Assembly: GCF_017826695.1 (NCBI RefSeq)
Contig: NZ_JAFFZW010000001.1
Location: forward strand, 558,001-622,000
DNA: 64,000 nt
Source of the DNA: Pseudomonas alliivorans
GTDB lineage: Bacteria; Pseudomonadota; Gammaproteobacteria; Pseudomonadales; Pseudomonadaceae
Reading direction: 5' to 3'
Shown here: positions 57,676 through 64,000 of the stretch, piece by piece
Numbering within the stretch: the first letter of the stretch is position 1
How the letters are laid out: the number at the start of each line of letters is the position of its first letter
Position numbers and translations under genes: made by a program
Notes under the pieces: model-generated
The model's input: the letters and a program-made list of their open reading frames with translations, nothing else
What the model was told of the DNA's origin: nothing
Database searches by the model: none

Positions 57676-59355
57676 GTGAGCGATAAATACGCCCCGCGCG
57701 AATGGGCGCCCCATGAACGTCCGACGATGCCGGGTTCGCCGTCGACGCCCTTGCACTCCAATGCGCGGCGCTGGGCGTTCGCGCTGGTAGGTGTGATCGT
57801 GGCGCTGACCGGCGGGCTGGGCAATGCACTGGTCATCGCCAACCTGCCTTATCTGCAGGGCGCGTTGGGCGCTACTTCTCAAGACATCGCCTGGCTGCCG
57901 GCTGCCTACATCATGACCAACGTGTCGATGAATCTGCTGCTGGTCAAGTTCCGCCAGCAGTTCGGTCTGCGTGCCTTCACCGAGCTGTTTCTGGTGCTGT
58001 ATGCGCTGGTGACGCTGGCGCATTTGTTCGTAAACGACATCGATTCGGCCATTGCAGTACGGGCCGCCCATGGGATGGTCGGCGCAGCGCTCAGTACGCT
58101 GGGCCTGTATTACATGATTCAGGCCTTCCCGCAGAAATGGCGGATGAAGGCATTGGTACTCGGCCTGGGCACCGCGCAGCTGGCTACTCCTCTGGCGCGT
58201 CTGGTTTCCGAGGACCTGCTGCAGATTGCACAATGGCGCGGCCTGTACCTGTTCGAGCTGGGCATGGCGATGCTGTCGCTAGGCTGCGTGCTGATGCTCA
58301 AACTGCCGCCGGGGGATCGTTTCAAAGCGTTCGAAAAACTCGACTTCCTGACCTTCGGGCTGCTTGCTCCGGGGTTCGCGTTGCTGTGCGCGGTGCTGTC
58401 GCTGGGGCGCATCGAGTGGTGGCTGGAAGCGCCGTGGATCGGCATTGCGTCGGCGGCGTCCATCGCGCTGATCTGCGCAGGCCTTGCCATTGAACACAAC
58501 CGCAGCAATCCATTGCTGATCACTCGCTGGCTGGGCAGCGGCTCGATTCTGCGGTTGGGGCTGGCGGTGATTCTGTTTCGCATTGTGCTGTCGGAGCAGT
58601 CGGTGGGTGCAGTCGGCTTTCTCCAGGCCCTGAACATGGGCAGTCAGCAACTGCACACGCTCTATCTGGTGATGCTGCTGGGCAGTGTCGCGGGGCTTGT
58701 GGTCAGTGCCCTGACCATCAATCCTGCGCACCTGATCAAGCCGTTGCTGATCTCGCTGGCGATGATGGCGGTGGGGGCCTGGATGGACAGTCATTCGACC
58801 AACCTCACCCGCCAGTCGAACATGTACCTCAGTCAGTTTTTGCTGGCATTCGGCGGTACGTTCTTTCTGGGTCCGACGCTGGTGCTGGGCATCAGCGGCG
58901 TGCTCGCCAACCCGCGCAACATGATCAGTTTTTCGGTGCTGTTCGGGATCACGCAGAACATTGGCGGCCTGATAGGGTCTGCTGCCTTGGGCACGTTTCA
59001 GATCGTGCGCGAAAAATTCCACTCCAGCCACATCGTCGAACACCTGACCCTGATCAATCCACTGGTGCAGTCGCGGCTGCAAAGCTACAGCGCCAGTTAC
59101 GGCTCGGTGATCGCCGACCCGTCGCAACGTAACGTTCAAGGTATCCGGGCCATGGCCACGGCGGCTACCCGCGAGGCAAATGTGCTGGCTTACAACGACG
59201 TGTTCATGTTGATCGCGTTGATTGCGGTACTGACCATGGCCTGGATTTCCTTCCGGGTCATCTGGCTGAAAATGACCACTCAACCCCAGGCGCTGGCCCC
59301 TGTTGCACCAGCCGCTCCGCCTTCCGTATCACCGACCGGCGCACAACCTTCATGA
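57676..59355 (+). CDS. MFS transporter (DHA2-like), partner of a downstream HlyD-type protein
   Basis: The 559-residue protein has about 14 hydrophobic segments. The early motif GLGNALVIANLPYLQGALGATSQDIAWLPAAYIMTNVSMNLLLVKFRQQFG is DHA2-like but lacks the DTTIxNVALP motif of EmrB. A Pro/Ala-rich tail of about 25 residues ends the chain. It starts at GTG 57676 (ATG 57727 is another option). Its stop overlaps the next start in ATGA, so export with that HlyD-type protein is very likely. Compared with the 9.4-kb pump, the order of permease and fusion protein is reversed. Confidence 0.82.
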   Translation: MSDKYAPREWAPHERPTMPGSPSTPLHSNARRWAFALVGVIVALTGGLGNALVIANLPYLQGALGATSQDIAWLPAAYIMTNVSMNLLLVKFRQQFGLRAFTELFLVLYALVTLAHLFVNDIDSAIAVRAAHGMVGAALSTLGLYYMIQAFPQKWRMKALVLGLGTAQLATPLARLVSEDLLQIAQWRGLYLFELGMAMLSLGCVLMLKLPPGDRFKAFEKLDFLTFGLLAPGFALLCAVLSLGRIEWWLEAPWIGIASAASIALICAGLAIEHNRSNPLLITRWLGSGSILRLGLAVILFRIVLSEQSVGAVGFLQALNMGSQQLHTLYLVMLLGSVAGLVVSALTINPAHLIKPLLISLAMMAVGAWMDSHSTNLTRQSNMYLSQFLLAFGGTFFLGPTLVLGISGVLANPRNMISFSVLFGITQNIGGLIGSAALGTFQIVREKFHSSHIVEHLTLINPLVQSRLQSYSASYGSVIADPSQRNVQGIRAMATAATREANVLAYNDVFMLIALIAVLTMAWISFRVIWLKMTTQPQALAPVAPAAPPSVSPTGAQPS

Positions 59356-60551
59356 CCGAACCCAACACTCCGAACTCCAAACCAGACGCCGAGCGCAGCA
59401 CTGCCGCGAGTGGTGAAACCGTCAAGCGCACTGACGGGCCGGCTCCCGCACCACTGAAATCTCCGGTCACCAGTCGCCCAAGCTCGCGGCGCAAGCGCGT
59501 CATCTCATCGGTCCTGTTTGGCGCCGTCGCGCTGGCCGGTGTTCTGATCGTGCTGTATGCGTGGCAATTGCCCCCGTTCACCAGCCCCATCCAGAGCACC
59601 GAGAATGCTCAGGTGCGCGGCCAGACCACGTTGATCAGCCCGCAACTGAGCGGCTACGTGTACGAAGTGCCGGTGCAGGACTTCCAGTTCGTCAAGACGG
59701 GCGACCTGCTGGTGCGGCTGGACGATCGCATTTACCGGCAACGTCTGGATCAGTCGCTGGCCCAGCTGAATGTGCAGAAGGCCTCGTTGGCCAACAACCT
59801 GCAACAGCGGCACAGTGCCGAAGCGACCATCGTCCAGCGTCAGGCCCAGTTGCAGAACACTATTGCGCAAAGCCGCAAAAGTGCCGCCGACCTGCGGCGC
59901 AATCAGGCGCTGGTGACCGATGGTTCTGTATCGAAAAGCGAACTGGACGTGACCCGTGCCGCCGATGCCCAGGCGAGCGCTGCCGTCGCCGAAGCCAAGG
60001 CGACCTTGCAGATCGCCCGCGAGGACCTGCAAACGGTGATCGTCAACCGGGGCTCACTGGAGGCGTCGGTTGCCAACGCCGAGGCGGCGATTCAACTGGC
60101 CCGGATCGATCTGGACAACACCCGCATCGTGGCGCCACGCGACGGTCAGTTGGGACAGATCGGTGTGCGTCTGGGGGCGTATGTCAATTCCGGTGCGCAA
60201 TTGATGGCGCTGGTGCCGGAGCGGCGCTGGATCATCGCCAATATGAAAGAAACCCAGATGGCCGACGTGCGTCTGGGGCAATCGGTCAGTTTCACCGTCG
60301 ATGCGTTGGATAACCAGGCGATGCATGGTCGCGTGCAGCGCATATCGCCTGCCACCGGATCAGAGTTCAGCCTGTTGCCCGCCGATAACGCCACGGGCAA
60401 TTTCGTGAAGATTTCCCAGCGCATCCCGGTACGCATCGTGGTCGACGATGACCAGCCGATGCTTGAGCGACTGCGGCCGGGGATGTCGGTGGTGGTGAGC
60501 ATCGACACCAGCACCGAGGGTGATGTGCCGCCGGATCCGACAATGCCTTGA
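59352..60551 (+). CDS. HlyD/EmrA-family membrane-fusion protein
   Basis: The 399-residue protein has a Pro/Ser/Thr-rich cytoplasmic start (about 55 residues), a membrane helix (VISSVLFGAVALAGVLIVLYAW) and the two half-lipoyl segments (TENAQVRGQTTLISPQLSGYVYEVPVQDFQFVKTGD; LDNTRIVAPRDGQLGQIGVRLGAYVNSG). A coiled-coil hairpin of about 100 residues, rich in Gln/Ala, lies between them. It couples the preceding MFS permease to an outer-membrane channel. The start overlaps the MFS stop. It converges on the pit gene with 82 bases between. Confidence 0.86.
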   Translation: MTEPNTPNSKPDAERSTAASGETVKRTDGPAPAPLKSPVTSRPSSRRKRVISSVLFGAVALAGVLIVLYAWQLPPFTSPIQSTENAQVRGQTTLISPQLSGYVYEVPVQDFQFVKTGDLLVRLDDRIYRQRLDQSLAQLNVQKASLANNLQQRHSAEATIVQRQAQLQNTIAQSRKSAADLRRNQALVTDGSVSKSELDVTRAADAQASAAVAEAKATLQIAREDLQTVIVNRGSLEASVANAEAAIQLARIDLDNTRIVAPRDGQLGQIGVRLGAYVNSGAQLMALVPERRWIIANMKETQMADVRLGQSVSFTVDALDNQAMHGRVQRISPATGSEFSLLPADNATGNFVKISQRIPVRIVVDDDQPMLERLRPGMSVVVSIDTSTEGDVPPDPTMP

Positions 60552-60633
60552 TCCTCGAATACTGCCTGGGTGATCGCTCCCACGTCTGCCTGTCCGCGCA
60601 GAGCGTCGGGTACGATCAGCCATGGCTGCTCAT

Positions 60634-62250
60634 TCAAAACAAATGACTGAACACCCAGTACAGCGAGCCCGACAACAGAATCGCGGCGGGCAGTGTCAGC
60701 ACCCAGGCTGTCGCCAGGTTACGCAAGGTGCGCATCTGCAGGCCGGAGCCGTTGGCGACCATCGAGCCCGCCACACCGGAAGACAGCACGTGAGTCGTGG
60801 AAACCGGCAGGCCGTACATGTCCGCTGCGCCGATGGTGAACATCGCCACCACTTCCGCCGAGGCGCCCTGGGCGTAGGTCAGGTGAGTTTTGCCGATTCG
60901 CTCACCCACCGTCACCACGATCCGTTTCCAGCCAACCATCGTGCCCAGACCCAGCGCGATGGCAACCACGATCTTGACCCAGGTTGGAATGAATCGCGTG
61001 GCGTCATCAATCTGTTTCTTGAACGCCTCCAGCTTGGTCTGGGTGTCTACGTCGAAATTTCCGACCTTGTTCTTCTCCATCACGCGGATGGTTTCCGAGG
61101 TCAGATACATGTCGTTTCGCACGTTGGTGACCGCCTCGGCAGGCACTTTGGACAGCGAACCGTAGCTGCGCACCTCGTTGCCGATCTTGCCCGCCATCAC
61201 CGCCAGCGCTGGAATCAGGTCCGGCGTCGATTCTTTGCTGACCAGATAATCCGAGAGCGTCTGGCGCGAATCTGTCGGGGCAGGCAGCGGGGCGCTGCGA
61301 ATCAGCGCCTGTTGCGTGACCTCGGCCACTGCCGCGAACTGCGTCGCCTGATCGGCAGGCATGGTGCGGTTCAGCGCGTAGGCCATCGGCAGGGTGCCGA
61401 CCAGAATCAGCATGATCAGCCCCATGCCTTTCTGCCCGTCGTTGGAACCGTGGGCGAACGATACGCCGGTGCAGGTCACGATCAGCAGGCTGCGGATCCA
61501 CCATGGCGGCGGGGCATTGCCTTCCGGCGCTTTGTAGAGCGCACGGTTCTTGATGAACATGCGCATCGCCAGCAACAGCAGCGCAGCAAAAGCGAACCCC
61601 ACCAGTGGCGAAAGCAGCAGCGAATAACCGATCTTGGTTGCCTGCGACCAGTCCACACCGCTGGTGCCGTCACGCCCGTGCATCAAGGCGTTGGCAATGC
61701 CGACGCCGATGATCGAGCCGATCAGCGTGTGCGAAGACGAAGCGGGCAGGCCGAGCCACCAAGTGCCCAGGTTCCAGATGATCGCTGCAATCAGCAGCGC
61801 GAAAATCATCGCGAAACCGGCTGACGAACCGGTTTGCAGGATCAGTTCCACCGGCAGCAAGGCGATGATGCCGAACGCGACCGCACCGCTGGACAGCATC
61901 ACACCCAGAAAATTGAAGAACCCCGACCAGACCACTGCGAAGCCCGGCGGCAGCGAGTGGGTATAGATCACGGTAGCCACTGCGTTGGCCGTGTCGTGAA
62001 AGCCATTGACGAATTCGAAGCCCAGCGCAATCAGCAATGCCACGCCCAACAGGATGAAAGGCGTCCAGGTGGTGACCACCGTGCCCATGTCATCCACGTC
62101 CTGCTTGAGGCTGTAACCGGTGAACGCGAGCCCTGCGATGAGAATGGCGAAGAAGATCGTCATGGTCAGGCGACCGGGTTTGCGCCCGAACTGGGTTGCC
62201 GACAGGCTCGCCCCGCCAGAGGCGTCGGGGGAAAGTGCGTTGATAGCCAT
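60634..62250 (-). CDS. Inorganic phosphate transporter, PiT family
   Basis: This 538-residue membrane protein carries the two PiT repeats: GFHDTANAVATVIYT with GLPASSSHTLIGSIIG, and SFAHGSNDGQKG with GLPVSTTHVLSSG. A hydrophilic loop of about 160 residues (about 305-460) lies between them, as in PitA. It takes up metal-phosphate by proton symport. ATG 62250 is used because the first helix (LTMTIFFAILIAGLAFTGY) follows; the extension to 62322 has no support. A separate phoU-like partner gene is not seen here. Confidence 0.9.
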   Translation of the reverse strand: MAINALSPDASGGASLSATQFGRKPGRLTMTIFFAILIAGLAFTGYSLKQDVDDMGTVVTTWTPFILLGVALLIALGFEFVNGFHDTANAVATVIYTHSLPPGFAVVWSGFFNFLGVMLSSGAVAFGIIALLPVELILQTGSSAGFAMIFALLIAAIIWNLGTWWLGLPASSSHTLIGSIIGVGIANALMHGRDGTSGVDWSQATKIGYSLLLSPLVGFAFAALLLLAMRMFIKNRALYKAPEGNAPPPWWIRSLLIVTCTGVSFAHGSNDGQKGMGLIMLILVGTLPMAYALNRTMPADQATQFAAVAEVTQQALIRSAPLPAPTDSRQTLSDYLVSKESTPDLIPALAVMAGKIGNEVRSYGSLSKVPAEAVTNVRNDMYLTSETIRVMEKNKVGNFDVDTQTKLEAFKKQIDDATRFIPTWVKIVVAIALGLGTMVGWKRIVVTVGERIGKTHLTYAQGASAEVVAMFTIGAADMYGLPVSTTHVLSSGVAGSMVANGSGLQMRTLRNLATAWVLTLPAAILLSGSLYWVFSHLF

Positions 62251-62384
62251 GTGTGCAATACCTGATTGAAAGATTACTGCCATGGTCATTGCAAAATGTG
62301 ACAGAGATGCGACACAGGTCAATTCATCGGGTATTCAGACAGGTTTCCTGATAACCGGCAGCGTCATCTCCCACAACGAAGGCG

Positions 62385-63404
62385 TCAGTAATCGCCGCGC
62401 TTGCGAAAGGCCCAGCGACCCGCCACCAACGTGAAGGTCGCGACCAGTGCCACCAGAATCCAGAAACCTTCCGGGTCAGTGGCAAGCGGTACGCCGCCGA
62501 CATTCATGCCGAAGAAGCCGGCGACGATGTTGATCGGCAAGGCCAGCACCGTGACGACGGTCAGGGTGAAGAGGGTGCGGCTGCTCTGCTCGTTGAGGTT
62601 GGCGGCGATCTCTTCCTGCAGCAGCTTGATGCGTTCGCCCAGTGCCGTCAGGTCGTTGATGACCAGCGACGACTCTTCGATGGACTGGCGCAGCGCCTGC
62701 ACATCCTGTTCGCGCAACCATTGTGGCGGGCGATGCAGCAGGCGCATCAGCGAGCCCGGCTCCAGCGCCAGTAGACGTTGCAGACGAACCAGCACCCGGC
62801 GCATCGCACCCAGTTCCGAGCGGTTGTTGCTCAGGCGCTGGGACAACAGCTGGTCCTCGATGCGGTCGACATTCACGCTGGTCTTGCGCAGGAACTGGGT
62901 CAGCACCTCACCCTGATCGCTCAACAGGTGAGCCAGCAGCTCCAGTGGCGAGTCGAACTGCTCGCCACGTTTGACTGCCGAGCGCAGCTTGTCCACCGAA
63001 CGCAACGGTTGCAGCCGGGCCGTGATCAACAGCCGTTGCCGGGCACAGACCCACAGGGTGGAGATGTCGGTCGAGAGCCGGTTGAAGTCGAACACCACGT
63101 CGTTGACGACCGCCAGCAGCGTGGCATCCACATGCTCGATGCGGGTCGAGCGCGAGCCTTCGTGCAGGGCCTCGAAAAACTCTTCAGGCAATTCCAGATG
63201 GGTCTTCATCCAGCGTTCGCAGGCTGCGTGCGAGAGATTGAGGTGCAGCCAGATGAAGTCGTTGCTGTCGGTCGGACTCTGCAGATGGTCGAGCGCCGCG
63301 ACCGAGCCGATTTCCTGACCGCTTTCACCCGGGCGAAAGCGGAAGCCGTAAAGCAGACCAAACAGATCGGAGTCCTGATGATGGTGCGCAATGCTGTTGT
63401 TCAT
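62385..63404 (-). CDS. zntB: CorA-like metal transporter, ZntB type
   Basis: The 339-residue protein has a long cytoplasmic domain, rich in helices, and two C-terminal membrane segments. Between them is the CorA-family selectivity motif, GFFGMNVGGVPLATDPEGFW (GMN, with the ZntB-type VGGVP loop). ZntB proteins transport zinc by a proton-coupled route. The lack of the CorA MPEL loop favours ZntB. The start is ATG 63404. It is divergent from the hrp-box gene across 180 bases. Confidence 0.86.
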   Translation of the reverse strand: MNNSIAHHHQDSDLFGLLYGFRFRPGESGQEIGSVAALDHLQSPTDSNDFIWLHLNLSHAACERWMKTHLELPEEFFEALHEGSRSTRIEHVDATLLAVVNDVVFDFNRLSTDISTLWVCARQRLLITARLQPLRSVDKLRSAVKRGEQFDSPLELLAHLLSDQGEVLTQFLRKTSVNVDRIEDQLLSQRLSNNRSELGAMRRVLVRLQRLLALEPGSLMRLLHRPPQWLREQDVQALRQSIEESSLVINDLTALGERIKLLQEEIAANLNEQSSRTLFTLTVVTVLALPINIVAGFFGMNVGGVPLATDPEGFWILVALVATFTLVAGRWAFRKRGDY

Positions 63405-63516
63405 GGCAGTCCACGTGCGGCCAGGCCCGGACGGGGAGGCGAAGTGCGCATGATGACAAGCGCTTATTTCAGATTTGTGACGACTTGTTACGGAATCTTT
63501 CTTTTCTCGCGCCGCT

Positions 63517-63544
63517 GGAACTCAGCTCTTTCCGGGGCCACTCA
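63517..63544 (+). promoter_or_regulatory. hrp box (HrpL-dependent promoter)
   Basis: GGAACT (63517-63522), 15 bases, then CCACTCA (63538-63544) match the HrpL consensus GGAACC-N15/16-CCACNNA with a single change in the -35. It lies 40 bases before the ATG of the right-edge gene, a normal distance, and on the correct strand. Confidence 0.8.
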
Positions 63545-63584
63545 GGGCGAATGCTGCTGTCTCTTCAACCTGCAGGTACCCCCG

Positions 63585-64000
63585 ATGAGTGACCCGATCG
63601 CCCGCGCTTCCCGCGAAACGAGTATCCCTGAGCTTTTTACATCAGGGCAGTTCAACCCTGTCGGTGGATTGCCTCAGGTAACGGAGAAGTCCGGACCGGC
63701 TGCGTCGGGAGTCGAGTATGGCAACCCTGGCACGCTTACTCAGTTGCTGAGCAGCAACGTCGCCCAGACCGGCGCAGAGTCATTGTTGAAACGGCTGCTG
63801 AGCGCCTTGAGCAGCCAGTTGGCAGGGCAGAGCACACAGACGGTTCAGAGCGGCTACACGGATATCGACCAGTCGGGCTTCAACTCGCCCAAGGCGCTCG
63901 GAAAGTGGGATGCACTGCTCGACGGTACGCCACCGGCTGAAAGGGATCAGGCGGCGCGAGAGTTGAACAGGCCGATCGCCGTGGCCCGCATGATCGCCGA
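63585..64000 (+). CDS. Candidate HrpL-regulated type III secreted protein, 5' part only
   Basis: The window cuts this gene after 138 codons. The product starts MSDPIARASRETSIPELFTS; six of the first 50 residues are serine, in line with type III export signals, although acidic residues at positions 3 and 11 are atypical. It continues with a Gln/Ser-rich stretch (LLSALSSQLAGQSTQ) and a more conserved-looking segment, SPKALGKWDALLDGTPPAER. No membrane segment or signal peptide is seen. A translocator/helper of the HrpK or HopB kind is a guess I could not confirm. The hrp box upstream is the firm evidence. Confidence 0.65.
   Translation, partial: MSDPIARASRETSIPELFTSGQFNPVGGLPQVTEKSGPAASGVEYGNPGTLTQLLSSNVAQTGAESLLKRLLSALSSQLAGQSTQTVQSGYTDIDQSGFNSPKALGKWDALLDGTPPAERDQAARELNRPIAVARMIA

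Noticed and set aside
60573..60600. REP-like fragment between the HlyD-type gene and pit
   Set aside because: Only GATCGCTCCCACG resembles a REP end. The match is too short and there is no hairpin.

Overview
The window is a stretch of Pseudomonas chromosome, most likely from the P. syringae group. Core gene order supports Pseudomonas: lpxH-ppiB / glnS-cysS, tig-clpP-clpX-lon-hupB-ppiD, yejABEF next to fabI, and gloB / yafS-like-rnhA-dnaQ. GC-rich codon use and degenerate REP sequences agree. The syringae-group placement rests on a HrpL-type hrp box (63517-63544) ahead of a gene that runs off the right end and looks type III related. There is no insertion sequence, prophage or CRISPR array. 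Most of the window is housekeeping DNA with small accessory additions.

Layout. 1-3 kb: a DsbA-fold protein, an EamA/DMT exporter and a divergent MocR-type regulator. 3.2-5.8 kb: aconitase B, with a 400-bp upstream gap holding a nested inverted-repeat element. 6.2-7.4 kb: a DUF1289 protein and the tRNA hydroxylase MiaE. 7.5-10.9 kb: a MarR regulator with an EmrAB-type efflux pump under a near-consensus promoter overlapped by two palindromes. 11.1-15.7 kb: lpxH, ppiB, glnS, cysS. 15.9-24.0 kb: an AcoR-like sigma-54 activator divergent from a six-gene ABC operon matching the glycerol transporter order glpSTPQUV, with a sigma-54 promoter and a cluster of TGTTCA half-sites between them. 24.1-25.6 kb: folD and tRNA-Arg, tRNA-His, tRNA-Leu. 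26-34.5 kb: trigger factor, ClpP, ClpX, Lon, HU-beta and PpiD (protein folding and turnover), with a tRNA-like element between hupB and ppiD. 34.6-42.8 kb: fabI and a peptide ABC transporter with two tandem binding proteins. 43-49.7 kb: mltD, gloB, a methyltransferase, rnhA, dnaQ, a streptothricin-acetyltransferase-like GNAT, a small conserved protein and an FMN reductase. 49.9-55.1 kb: one 1732-residue toxin-like protein ending in an Asp-zincin metallopeptidase signature. 55.1-57.4 kb: acyl-CoA dehydrogenase and 3-hydroxyisobutyryl-CoA hydrolase (valine catabolism). 57.7-60.6 kb: a second MFS/HlyD export pair. 60.6-63.4 kb: a Pit phosphate transporter and a CorA/ZntB transporter. 63.5-64 kb: the hrp-box gene.

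The most unusual items are the 1732-residue candidate metalloprotease toxin, the hrp-box gene at the right edge, the tRNA-like RNA followed by a terminator between hupB and ppiD, the nested palindromic element upstream of acnB, and the sigma-54/TGTTCA control region. All family assignments come from reading motifs and recalled family knowledge. No database search was run.
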